From assembly GCA_018806985.1 (NCBI GenBank), contig JADANN010000458.1:1-64000 (forward strand): a stretch of DNA of 64,000 nt, given 5' to 3'. Made by a program: the position numbers and the translations under genes. The notes below the pieces were generated by a model, which did not search any database, had not been told where the DNA came from, and worked only from the letters and a program-made list of their open reading frames with translations. This document shows positions 38,701-47,945 of the stretch, one piece after another. How positions within the stretch are numbered: the first letter of the stretch is position 1; every line of letters starts with the position of its first letter. Source of the stretch: Angiostrongylus vasorum. Its lineage: Eukaryota > Nematoda > Chromadorea > Rhabditida > Metastrongylidae.

Positions 38701-40973
38701 ATGACCGTCTATGCGAAACAACAAATTGCGTAATCTGCCCTTACGGCAGGGACGGTGATTGCATGAGTTCAGGTACGATATACCTGATCTCGTGTAATAA
38801 TTGCGGAGATGAATATATTGGCGAAACGGGCAGGCCTTTGTGTATCCGTATAAAAGAACACCTAGATGGCAAACGAAAACTAAGACAAAGTACCCCACTA
38901 GGCACGCATAGGATACAAAAGCACAGCGGGGACGATTTTGAAGTAAAAGTCAATATCCTTGCGCAGGAGACTAGAACACCAGCGCGAAAACTTCTTGAGG
39001 CTTTTTGGATAAATGCCAAAAACCCTACAATGAATAGCAGGGATGAATGCCCAGAGGTCATACGCGACCTGACCCCGTATGTTCGCATCAATTTCTGATG
39101 TGGGATGGTGCAGTCATCAACCTTATGCGACCATAATCAGCTGTTCTAATCTTCCTCATGGGAAGGCACGTAAAAAAAGCGGTGAGTTTTTTTCGAGAAG
39201 CTGTTGACCATGTAATTACCATAGAGTTTTTTCGTCTTTTTGTAAGTGTCATTGAAGCGTTTGGCCTAGTAAATTGTATGTCAGTATACCCTTCCAGGAT
39301 CTGAAGAAGGCGATACTGCCGAAACGTCAGCTACTGTTGTATTGTATTGTGTTTTTGTATGGAAGTAAATGTATGCTGTTTAACAACCTCGCGATTGCTG
39401 AACAAGAAAACGACGCATTCATATTCCAATGCCGAGGTTAATAGAAAGTCGATCCTGGGAACAAACAGCATTATGAGGGAGGAATTTATTTTAAAGATAC
39501 ATCATGCTGCGGTTATTGGACTTACAAAGGCCCAAACGGTCCTAAACGTTTGACTAGAGCTAGGCTGTTTTCCGACACTTTAGAACCTTCGAGTGCTTTC
39601 TATCTGAGGATCATCTCAATGAATCGTGAAGCGCAAGGAATCGTAAGAAACAGCCAGAACCATGAAGCGTAATGTTCATTCGACGGTGGCGCACTGGTAA
39701 CGTAAACACATAAGAATTCAACGATTCAATCATCCTGTGTTTCAATGAGAATTTAGCACGACCGATCGCACAGTAGTGACCACGGTGCCTATTGAAGTAC
39801 GAAAGCCAATAAAGGACGCCAATCTGCTTCACATTTACTGAGGCCTTGACTCACCACGTTTAGAAGCATTGATGGAGGGGTTGGAGAGCTAAGGACTTAT
39901 TCTTCAGTTTACTAATATTCTTGGTGAGCCCTAACAAATAATGCTCCAGAATCATAGCATTCCATCATCACGTTTAACGCGCACAAAGGTGCAAGCCGAG
40001 CGGACACCAAATCGCTGCGGTTTCTTCAATTTCTTTATGAAAACGCCGTCTACATCGTGCATGCCATTGGAGCACCCTTGGTGTAGCGGAGTTGTAAACG
40101 TGATTTGTGCCAAATGTTTGCCGACGCCGTATGGCGACTTTCTCACAAATTTCAGAAGATCACATTACGGCATCGAATAGTCACGGCATTATAAGGTAAC
40201 CTGTATAAAGAATGAGACTACAGTCCTGTCCTTGTAGTGGGGCTCATTACTTAAGAGAATGAGAAATGGTGAGCGATAATGTGACCATACGCATTCTTAT
40301 TCTTTATACCCTTCCTGATATTCGCAGAAGTCATCGTGCTCAAAACAGACCACCACTACAAAACGACAACTATGAAGGGACGGAAGAAATGAAAATGTTT
40401 TGTCGTTGCATGACCTGTCCTCACAAGCCACCTTAGTGCCTTCTTTGTAACAACAATTCCTCAGCATTTATTTATATGTTCTTATAAGCTGATCTTGTTA
40501 AGCTGATGAGAGATTGCCATAAGTTGTCGTTGTCGTTGTTGTTGTTGATGTTGGTAGATGGCAGGCGTTTGGGTGATCCCCTTCCTCAGAGCCGTATTGT
40601 TACGAGTGGGTCTCACCACTTTTTCGAAAACATTCGAGTAGTTACAAGATCAGTTCATAAGAACATATAAATAAATATATCGATTATTTGCTTCGAGGTT
40701 TATGGAAAACTGATCTTTTGAATTTTTTCGACAGATGGGAAGGTTAAACTAACTTCTTCTTCCTCCCCAAGGCGAATCTTCTTGATGGCAACCATTTGAT
40801 TTGTTTGCTTGTGTCGTGCTTTGTACACCACACCATATGTTCCTGCAATAAAGTCAAACTAGGAAACTCATCCCGTCTTCCAATTTAGTCCAAATTTTTT
40901 CACCTTCTCCGACTTTATCCAACTTCACGTAGTCCTCCAGGTTCTGCTCTATAGTAAGCGTTTTGGTTGACAT
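26707..40973 (-). CDS. cdk-1: CDK1-type PSTAIRE cyclin-dependent kinase, possibly frame-damaged
   Basis: Exons on the minus strand, joined by GT-AG introns: 40973-40904 (start, ending GEG), 40842-40754 ([16 protein letters not shown]), 33869-33780 (PSTAIRE), 33718-33601 (ENRLYLIF...RFAFQ), 32779-32624 ([22 protein letters not shown]), 27265-27101 ([10 protein letters not shown]), 27049-26905 (LLGTPTE, FPKW) and 26778-26707 ([12 protein letters not shown]). Together they give nearly a whole CDK of the usual ~300 residues; the last exon, probably within 26590-26660, is unresolved. The glycine loop keeps Thr-Tyr, the two Wee1-type sites, and the cyclin-binding PSTAIRE helix is exact. The DFG motif is DLG, with the metal-binding Asp kept. 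Exon 4 has six T where five keep frame (33694-33699), and exon 6 has one extra base near 27170. These are either assembly errors or signs of a pseudogene. The family drives mitotic entry with cyclin B; it could be a cdk-1 orthologue or a paralogue. Confidence 0.85.
27497..31115 (+). mobile_element. Degenerate RTE-type non-LTR retrotransposon, copy 1
   Basis: It lies in the large kinase intron, opposite to the gene. A leader (27500-27900) precedes an AP-endonuclease start at 27907-28314 ([20 protein letters not shown]), then endonuclease motifs VAYAP and GDFNAKIG (28330-28480). RT pieces follow at 28916-29650 ([14 protein letters not shown]) and 30290 ([10 protein letters not shown]), then a C-terminal tail to ~31100. 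Many frameshifts, internal deletions and a 360-bp palindromic insertion at 29764-30125 show it is dead. Clade assignment rests on endonuclease plus RT in one short frame and similarity to copy 2. Confidence 0.85.
29764..30125. repeat. Palindromic SINE pair inside RTE copy 1
   Basis: Two halves face each other. The left half (to ~29945) is the reverse complement of the right (from ~30005), sharing CAAATATCTCAGCA, CCGCAGACACCTGCG, CGCGTTCGTTCC and CCGCATGGTGTGGTGGTGA. Each half resembles the repeat at 34325-34515. The right half has a Pol III A-box-like TGGTGTGGTGG and a B-box-like GCGTTCGTTCC, suggesting a tRNA-derived SINE. Confidence 0.7.
31500..31665 (-). repeat. Diverged copy of SINE family 2
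   Basis: It shares ACTGCCTACT, GCAGGGTATTA, GCTGAGAATTTTGTAAAACTC and a CCCTTTCCGGGGCT segment with the copies at 29764-30125 and 34325-34515, in minus orientation. Confidence 0.6.
31666..32569. other. Kinase intron sequence, nothing recognised
   Basis: This is part of the intron between kinase exons 5 and 6. The small frames here match no family I know. Confidence 0.4.
34325..34515 (+). repeat. SINE family 2 copy in kinase intron 2
   Basis: GAGAGACAAGCGAAAC begins the copy, followed by CCGCATGATGTGGTGGTGAAGACG, CGCGTTTGTTCCCC, CCGCAGACACCTGCG, GTTTTGCAAATATCTCAGCA and a tail with ATACCCTGCCGTG and TAGGCAGTAA. A-box and B-box-like segments suggest a tRNA-derived head. Confidence 0.7.
34516..35230. 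other. Kinase intron 2 sequence, nothing recognised
   Basis: Only short frames occur and no shared repeat was found. Confidence 0.35.
35231..35243. repeat. Left target-site duplication of the PLE
   Basis: AACAAACAGCATT directly abuts the inverted left end of the element and recurs exactly at 39460-39472. Confidence 0.8.
35324..35359 (-). ncRNA. Hammerhead ribozyme motif in inverted PLE end
   Basis: Reverse-complement copy of the motif at 36262-36297, with identical stem I and core. Confidence 0.68.
35558..35893 (-). CDS. Inverted GIY-YIG endonuclease domain of the PLE
   Basis: An uninterrupted 111-residue frame carries [20 protein letters not shown] followed by EHL, matching the GIY-YIG nuclease end of Penelope-like proteins, and ends in PYVRINF. 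Apart from a few substitutions it equals the C-terminus of the main copy at 38538-39098. It lies in the inverted 5' part and would be read from the minus strand, the sense strand of the host kinase gene. It is probably not expressed alone. Confidence 0.8.
   Translation of the reverse strand: MSSDTIYLISCNNCGDEYIGETGRPLCIRVNEHLDGKRKLRQSTPLGTHRIQKHSGDDFEVKVNILAQETRTPARKLLEAFWINAKNPTMNSRDECPEVIRDLTPYVRINF
36262..36297 (+). ncRNA. Hammerhead ribozyme motif, PLE 5' tail copy
   Basis: Stem I GGCT/AGCT (one G-U) flanks the core CTGAAGA, stem II GGC/GCC with loop GATACT, then GAAAC and the cleavage-type GTC, with a two-base-pair stem III. Minimal type I hammerheads of this form are known from Penelope-like elements. 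There is one extra A between core and stem II. Confidence 0.7.
36395..39098 (+). pseudogene. Penelope-like reverse transcriptase with GIY-YIG nuclease
   Basis: The reading frame is broken into pieces: N-terminal helical region (36395-36757, [11 protein letters not shown]), a linker (36990-37560, [10 protein letters not shown]), RT fingers and palm (37431-38078, [11 protein letters not shown]), palm with the catalytic YVDD box (38026-38502) and the nuclease C-terminus (38538-39098, [19 protein letters not shown]). At least four frame changes are needed, one in a G run near 38030. In this family the RT copies element RNA and the GIY-YIG domain nicks the target. Coding similarity through every part suggests recent loss of frame or sequencing error. 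Confidence 0.88.
39297..39332 (+). ncRNA. Hammerhead ribozyme motif, PLE 3' tail copy
   Basis: Same core CTGAAGA, stem II and GAAACGTC as at 36262, but stem I reads GGAT against AGCT and so loses one pair. It may cleave less well. Confidence 0.65.
39460..39472. repeat. Right target-site duplication of the PLE
   Basis: Exact copy of the 13 bases at 35231-35243, immediately after the terminal GATCCTGGG of the element. Confidence 0.8.
39473..40444. other. Kinase intron 2 sequence, no gene recognised
   Basis: A 60-80 residue frame runs on each strand (39611-39832 minus, 39941-40180 plus). Neither matches a family I know or shows splice structure. Confidence 0.35.
40445..40695. mobile_element. 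Fold-back remnant of a second PLE family
   Basis: The left part, read in reverse, is a PLE-type tail (CTCTGAGGAAGG, CAACAACAACAAC, CAGCTTAACAAGATCAG). It meets ACAAGATCAGTTCATAAGAACATATAAATAAAT in plus sense at 40645, so about 32 bp at each end are inverted repeats. The right end has GAGGTTTATGGAAA, like the GAGGTTAATAGAAAG tip of the first family. Confidence 0.65.
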
Positions 40974-41200
40974 TATTGTGTGGCAGTAAATCCTTAAAAG
41001 CTCCAGCGATGCTTGTATGAAGAAGCAAATGTCAGTGTTATAAGGCTTGTTGTTTTCATTTCTTATTCTTGAATATCAAAGCATAGAAATAGTATAGTCT
41101 TACCAAACACACGCGCTGCAAACGTCTTAAATGAGAAACGACTGTTTACGAACGACTATCCATTTACCAATTTTATCTCTATCAATCTTAAAAAGCTCTT

Positions 41201-41578
41201 AACGGTTTACCGCCTTATCGTGGCTAGAGGTGTTCACTGGCGTCGGGCTGTGATCGTACGGCAGGGGATTCATCCCCCCACCGTCCCCCCCCCCTCAACC
41301 CCCAAAGCTGAGTGAGTAGAAGTCTGACGTTTCCATTAGAAAGCCCAGCTAAGAGTAAACGAATACCAGGATTCACCAGTATCACAGTCGCATGGTGGCA
41401 AACTTCCCTCTGACCCACAAGGGGCGGCAACTGCCAGTGGTGGTGACGACATGGAGCAGACTTTCGCTAAGCTGACTTATGGAGTTCACGAAACCGCGAT
41501 GGAAAAACCAGCAAAACTCCGGAAAAAATGGAAATTGTGCTGGGACCCACACCATCAGTGAAGACGGGCCATCCAAGT
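41201..41578 (-). repeat. Left arm of a ~370-bp inverted repeat
   Basis: Reverse complement of 42776-43145, sharing GCGGTAAACCGTTT, GATGAATCCCC, CCACCATGCGACT, GTTTACTCTTAGCTGG, GTCACCACCAC and a GTGGGTCCCA segment. It contains an unusual run of C. No coding family was recognised. Confidence 0.75.
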
Positions 41579-41764
41579 TATCTTGAATATGGATGGATTT
41601 GACACCACGTACTAGGATCATGCAAGTGAAGGACCTATCTGATGTGATGGAAGTAAACAAATTTGATAGGAGGATAAAAGTTTGTCTACAAGTACACCTC
41701 TTTACACCTATCTCATTTAGGAGTTCAAGCTGTGCCTCTCACAGAACTGTTGAAGTAATAAATT

Positions 41765-41980
41765 TATTATACTCATAAGAACAGAGTACCACTTGTAACA
41801 GCAGCACTCTGAGGAAGGCGAAATCGTCGAAACTTCAGCCATCGAGCAACAACAACAATAACAACAAGGACAAGTATACCGAACTCGCATCAGCTTAACA
41901 AGATCAGTTCGTAAGAACATATAAATAAATATACCGATTATTTATGCTGAGGTTTACAGAAAGTCGAGCGACGTATGCAT
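41765..41980 (+). mobile_element. Tail of the second PLE family, with ribozyme-like core
   Basis: CTGAGGA, stem II GGCG/CGTC (loop AAAT) and GAAACTTC at 41809-41836 mirror the hammerhead core of the first PLE, with a different but still paired stem II. A CAACAACAACAA stretch, CAGCTTAACAAGATCAG and a GAGGTTTACAGAAAG tip follow. No protein-coding part is attached. Confidence 0.6.
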
Positions 41981-42775
41981 CCAGCTCATAGCATAGATCG
42001 AATTATCAAATATGTGTTGTAAGAAGACCCTTCCCCATTCAGCTACGTCGGCTTATTTGCAACAACAGGAGTGAGTAGGTGTAGGAGTACGAGAAACAAT
42101 TTATATGTGTTTGAATTATCATGATGCCTGCACCCATCAGGAGTACAGTGACTGAGGTGCAGCGTAATGAAAAATTTTTTGACCACTTTGCCGTACTAGC
42201 AAATTTTTTCAGGGGCAAGGATAGCATAATGGTTAACGTTGCCATCGATCAGGAAGCAAAGGGGCTAGTTCGACCACCCACCCTAACCCTCTTCTCCAAT
42301 CCACGTGGGAACGCCTTAGCTCTGCTATCTCCAAGATTGAGAGAATTGACTTGACCGGCATTCTACGAAATTTCTAAAGAAGACGAAATTCTCAACGAGC
42401 AGCTGAAACAATACGTGAAATATTCGAAGAGCATTACGGATGATGGGTGCGAGAAAACGAATCGAGTGCAAGAGTGCTGGGATCTGCATAGCAGATCTGT
42501 TAAGGGGCCATGTGAAAAGGATAAAAGTGAATCCCTTTTGAAACGGTTGCATGCCTACCTGTAGCGTCATTCAACATCTGTTTGGAAGACATCAACTTTT
42601 TGTATTTTGCAACTTTAACTGCCATTTGTGGACTCGTTACAAGCGTCCTGTAAGGTGACGAAGCCGATGCTGCGAAGTGACAATCTGGGTATCAGGAAAT
42701 CGTTCCATGTGCCCATGTGGAGTTTAATTAACGCATCCACTATGCTAACTAGCACTAATATATTTGATACTTGAT

Positions 42776-43145
42776 ACTTGAACGGTCCGTCCTCACTGGT
42801 TGTGCGGGTCCCAACATAATCTCTATTTTTTCGGAGATTTGCTGGTTAAGCCGTAGTGGTTCCTTGGAATCCCAAGGTCAGCCTGGCCAAAGTCTGCCTC
42901 AGGTCTTCACCACCACGGGCAATCGCAGCCCTTGTGGACCAGAGGGAGACCTGCCACCATGCGACTTTGATAGCAGGACGGTGGTGGATCCTGGCACAGG
43001 TTTACTCTTGGCTAGCTTTCCCGATGGAAGCGCCGGACTCATCCTCAGTCTGGGAGACCCTGCCAGGGAGATGAATCCCCCCGCTGTACATCGCAGCCCT
43101 GCACTCAAGAACACCTCCCAGCCAAGATGAAGCGGTAAACCGTTT
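42776..43145 (+). repeat. Right arm of the ~370-bp inverted repeat
   Basis: Partner of 41201-41578, about 1.2 kb away. Two overlapping frames of 70-120 residues are open here, but no domain was recognised and the partner arm does not conserve a frame. Confidence 0.75.
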
Positions 43146-43789
43146 GGAGGGACTAGTAATATACTGCTCTTTATTTCAATGAGAGAAAATTCAGACCTCG
43201 TAGCTTTTGCGGACGTATACACTACTTCATATTCTGCACTAGCCTTACATCAAGTACTTTATCATATTCATTGAAGCCTCCAGACGCTTATAATAGGACG
43301 TCTTCGCAATAAAACAGCCATCTATCTCATTATGTTTTCTGCTATATCGTCAAGTTTCTCATAAATTGCACTTTTTTCCAAATCATATACAGTTTCATCA
43401 TTTTCCAGTTGTTGGGCTCGCTGAGCATCGCTTCTTGTTCCAGTGATACTTCGCGAAAAAGATAACAGTGTCGTCAGAAAAACGGAGATTCTATAGAATT
43501 TTGATATCAATGCGTTCTTCTCTGTCGAGTAGCATTGTAGTGCCATGATGGACACCATCAGTGCGACGATGTTGCGTTGTTGAACTCTCCCTTTGACTGA
43601 GATGGTGAAGAGCCAATACTTTTCGCGACTACGTTGCAGTAGAAGTAGATAGCCTTATGGAAAACGAGTCCACTCTTGGGATCACGGTCACTGGTGGAAT
43701 AATTCCCAGGAACGACATTCTATTAAACTCCGCATCAATCATTGCTCATTTCATGAGCAAAGACGAATTTGTTAATATGTTATTTATTT
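43146..43789. other. No gene recognised
   Basis: One 78-residue minus-strand frame (43322-43558) has a hydrophobic start and an acidic tail but no identifiable domain. Confidence 0.35.
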
Positions 43790-44590
43790 ATCTACAGTAG
43801 CTGATACTTCCGCCTTCTTCAGAGCCTGGGAAAATCAAATTGACTAGAATTTAGTCACCTATATACTTTCTTAACCTGAACAGAAAAAACCATAAGCTTT
43901 GATTTCACTCGCATTGGAAACGATGTCTTTTGATATTCATCGTTCTTTATCAGTCGTACAGTTATAGATGAAGACCTAGAGCGCAGAGCCTAACACGGGA
44001 GAGGAGTGTAACTGGATCAGGTAAAAAGATCGGTTTGAGATACTGTGTGAGAACAGGCAAGATAGCAATACATTCCTCCCTACTGTTCATTCTTGGATTT
44101 TTGGGATTTTTTCCAAAGTGTCGCAAGACTTTTGCGCTGTTAACTTTTGGATTTCTGCGTTAGATGGTGACTTTTACTTCAAAATAGGGTCCCGTTCACC
44201 TTGCTTTTCATTTCCAACGAAATAAGTCCAATAATACAAAGAACATTAATGGAACGGTGTTTGCAAGGTTCTGCCAGCAGAAATAGGATTCACTATTGAA
44301 ATACCACCGAACACAGTACGACGCGAGCTAGTTGGTAAGCGCTTGTATGACTTCTGTGCATAACATAAAATTGCGTAATTTACCTTAACAGTAGAGACAG
44401 CCATCGCACGGTTCGAATACAGTTCCTCTGATCTCTTGTGGAGGGTGCGACGATGAATACATTGGCGAAGTGGTAGAACGTTTTGTGGCCATATAAAAAG
44501 AACGCAGTCGGATAACTTAAAGATAAACAAAACACTCCCGTCTGTGAGCACAGGGCGCAGAAATTCGCAAAGACAGAGATCTGTTAGCCT
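43790..44590. mobile_element. Diverged fold-back PLE copy
   Basis: 43795-44215 on the minus strand matches the tail and C-terminal end of the first PLE (CTTCTTCAGAGCCTGG, GACTTTTACTTCAAAAT). 44260-44560 on the plus strand matches its endonuclease (GAAATACCACCG, AAATTGCGTAAT, GATGAATACATTGGCGAAG, encoding DEYIGE). The ribozyme core is disrupted. The two parts join in opposite orientation, as in the 35-kb element. Confidence 0.65.
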
Positions 44591-47500
44591 GAGCCAGTCT
44601 CATTTCCCCCCAATGTAGTTTTTCTCTATGAACTTGGTCTCCATCTACCACTGTACAACTGATAAAGAACCGTGGATATTTGATGATGTCGTTCCGAATT
44701 CCGTTGAACTTTTAAGGGAATAGCTTTTCTATTGAGGTTATGAAATCTGACCTGTTAACATGACCTTTTCAAGCCTCGAAGATCACGAAATTCGCCGAAA
44801 CGTCAATTATCATAAATGAAGAATTAGCACAGTAACAACCTTGTGTTGACCCGTCAAGAAACAAAGTCGGTGTGACCCACGTGGTAAAATCTGTCCAATC
44901 TCATTCTGCCACCTGGATGCGCTTTACCTGAACTGGTTTTTTGCTTGAAAGCGTAGTCCTCATAGGTAGCTTGTAGAACACACTGAAAAAAGGTGATGCA
45001 GCAAAATATGAGTTTATCACTCTGAATTTGAGCGATAAAGTCGTCTAGTGTTTGAGCGGTGCCTCTCTTAATGTTTTATATCGCAAGTTGAACTTCATCG
45101 AGAAACATCCGATGTGATTTTTCCTGGCATGAATTGGATACAATACAATGGACTGTTCACGTATTAGACGGCTATTTTTCTCACTCATTTCCAACGAATC
45201 TTTATCAAATAAGCACTTATGGTCAGAAACCCCGTATGGCAGTTTCCCTTTTTAGCCTTTTCGTCATTTCTCCAAAGTTTCCAATTATATACAAACTTCC
45301 AAAACTACGAAAGAACTTCCCATCACGAAGGTTATTGAACGTGTCCAGTTCCTTCTTATTAGATGCATATATCGGTGAGTGGCAGTTAATAAATTGGTTT
45401 CCTTTAATGCGGTGGTTGAAGGAGGATGAGTAAGCGAGGTAGCAAGACTACAAGTTTATGAGGATATCCGAGGGCTATGTACGTGACCGCCCATCGCTAT
45501 CGTTCCATAAAAAATTGGCTTTTGAAACTGCTCTAAGCTCTAGGTGTACTGGGTAAAGCAGTCCTAACAGTTTTTTATACCAATGTACTTTTAAACTGGT
45601 TCCGTCGATGTTTGATGCAGCCAAAGATTTGATTTGTTTTAACAGGTTATTTGCCAGAAGACGTCGTAAATAGAAGTGCCCACAGTACTCGTTGTTAAGA
45701 ACGGTCTATTTCAGGTGAAGGTGCATACTTCTTTCTCGATCCTAAGTTACCTTTGCTGAGCCATTCTCCGGCCCTCAGCAGAGGTTGTCGTTGGCTTTCG
45801 TGGCTCCAAGGTTTGCCACATTGCGGCTCGCTTTCTCTGCTCGTCTTTCGAGAAAAATTCTTCCAGTACATAATGTTCAAAGAATTCTAAAATTTCCCAT
45901 TTTATTATGCTTTATGAAATTGCCTAATCTGCCCGACATTCTTTGTTTCTTGCACCACAATTTTTTTTCGACATCATTTTGTTCTCACTCGGAAGTCACG
46001 TGTGACATCAGAAGAAAAGTACTCTCGTCTTACTGCTCCTTTGCTACACTAGGTTGCTCTAAATTTTCCGCTTTTCCCTCAGATATTAATGTCGGACATC
46101 TTCTCAGCTTGAAAAATCTGAGTGAATAGACCCTTCCGCACATCAAAGTCGATATCCAGGGTCGCAATTTTGTGTTTCAGCTCCATTAAGGCATCAAATC
46201 GCAGCAGGAGAGCAGGAAAGAAAGCAAAGTATCCCAACGCGGAAGTATCGAACCTATGAAACTGAAAAGTTCTAGAGGCTAACAACTCTGCTGTTAGTTA
46301 TTTTTTCATTGAGTCAGAATAAAGTACTTTTTTTTCATTTTTTCGCTGCCAGTTAATGTTAACAATGCACTAACGTCATAATACGGTCTATGTGGTAGAT
46401 CGCAGCCACAAAGTGGTGATAAGGCTACTTGATAAGAGACAATCGACGCCGAAATATAGACCCGACCCCAAAACTGTGTCATGTCGAAATTTTCAGCTAA
46501 TTTCTTGCAATATGGCACAAGTGGTGTAGAAATCACAGCCAAGTTTGATCTGTAGGCCTTGAAAAACACTGGTTGTTTAAACGATTTTGGTTGAAGCGTT
46601 GTGGAAGTGTCATGTATGTGTGTGCACTGGTTTAACTCAGTGCTCGAATAGTTTCCGTGAACGACAACGCACAAAATATCAGGTATCAGGTGTGCTGTAG
46701 AGCATGGGGATATTCCTAGTAGTGTCTGTCATACTGAGTAGTTCTACGTCTCCAACCGAAATTCTAGGTATTAGCAAACGAATGCCAGATCGTTGGTAGA
46801 ACGTAGTAGAAATCTAGTCAGAAACTTGCAAACGTCTACCCCAGTAGTGGTGACATTTGCCAGTGAAGAGTTTTTGGTAGAGGCTTAGTAAGGGCTTGCT
46901 GGGATTTGAGGAAAAATCTTGCCCAAGCATTTCTGGACCCGCTATCGTGGATCATTAATCCAAATTGAAAATGTTCTGCGCATACATTAAATGATAACAG
47001 CTAGAGCACAACACGCTAAGCACATGAAAATGAAAGTGGTCACTGAGAGTGTAAGTCTATCCGCCCCACAAAACGGCAGGGAAACTATTTGAATTTTTGG
47101 GTTCATTAGCAAGTACATCGCTGCTTTTAGTTCGCTTCCGAACTCATTGTCCAGCATCTGGGGGATGTTTCATACACTTTCGGCACTAATCGACTCTTGA
47201 TCCTTGATTTCGGGAGATCCATAATCTATAAATTGATGGTTAGATAGGAACAGAGCAGAGCAGGTTTCTCCATTTGTGAGAAGTTGCAGAAGAAGTCGAT
47301 TTCCACTCATAAACGCTTTTTATCAACGAAAACAAAACTTCTCACTTTTTTCTCTCCCTACCATTGGACACAACATGTTGCGATTTCGCTATGCAGAAGG
47401 AATTTTCAGAAGAAGCGTTTTCGATAAGAGCCGCGCTTTCGATATTGATGCAATTTTTTTGGTGAACTTTGGCTTCCGATAGTGAGAGGAATCTTTATCA

Positions 47501-47654
47501 AGATAAATACATTTGAAAAAAGTGAGGCGAAGGAGTGCGGAAGTTAAAAAACTACAGAGTGGCGAAGAGCTGTTTTTTTCAAATAAATGTCGAGAAAGTG
47601 TTTCTCATTTTCACTCCACTTTTACTGAAGAACATGCTCAATTTTGAGCCTATA
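44591..47654. other. 3-kb gene-poor stretch
   Basis: The longest frames are 45134-45433 (plus), 45785-46129 (plus) and 46306-46674 (minus). None shows a domain, a signal peptide with follow-up exon, or similarity to another part of the window. Confidence 0.35.
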
Positions 47655-47945
47655 GGGGATAAAGGATAAAGCTCTCGGCATTGATCAATCCCTAGCGCCA
47701 TGCATTGACTTCATTAAGCATCGTTTCGAGACGACTGAATGCATGCATATGCGGCTTTTACAATGACTCACGGTGGTCTACCAATGTATCGAGCCAGTAC
47801 TGCTATCCTCCCAGATAAGTCTGGTACCAATTTGCCGACCCTGGAGGGATGGAAGGCTTGGTGCACCATGGGGGGCGAGGATCGATTCCACGTGTGTGTT
47901 GCAGAGCGCCATCGACCACTGCGCCCTTTTCGAACCTATACAGAG
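47655..47945 (-). repeat. SINE family 1, copy 1
   Basis: In minus sense the copy starts with a tRNA-like head: A-box-like GGCGCAGTGGTCG and B-box-like GGAATCGATCC, 30-40 bases apart. A shared body follows (CTGGGAGGATAGCAGTACTGG, CATTGTAAA, GATGCTTAATGAAGT). It matches copies at 49525, 53825 and 60118. Confidence 0.75.

Larger units (their letters stand above)
35244..39459 (+). mobile_element. Penelope-like element with inverted 5' end
   Basis: One insertion bounded by the 13-bp direct repeat AACAAACAGCATT (35231-35243 and 39460-39472). From left to right: an inverted copy of the element's endonuclease and tail (35244 to ~35950), a direct tail copy (~35963-36440), the coding region (36395-39098), and the 3' tail (39000-39459). 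The two direct tails are nearly identical, acting as the pseudo-LTRs known for this class. It sits in intron 2 of the kinase gene, opposite in strand, and is recent enough to keep its target duplication. Confidence 0.9.
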
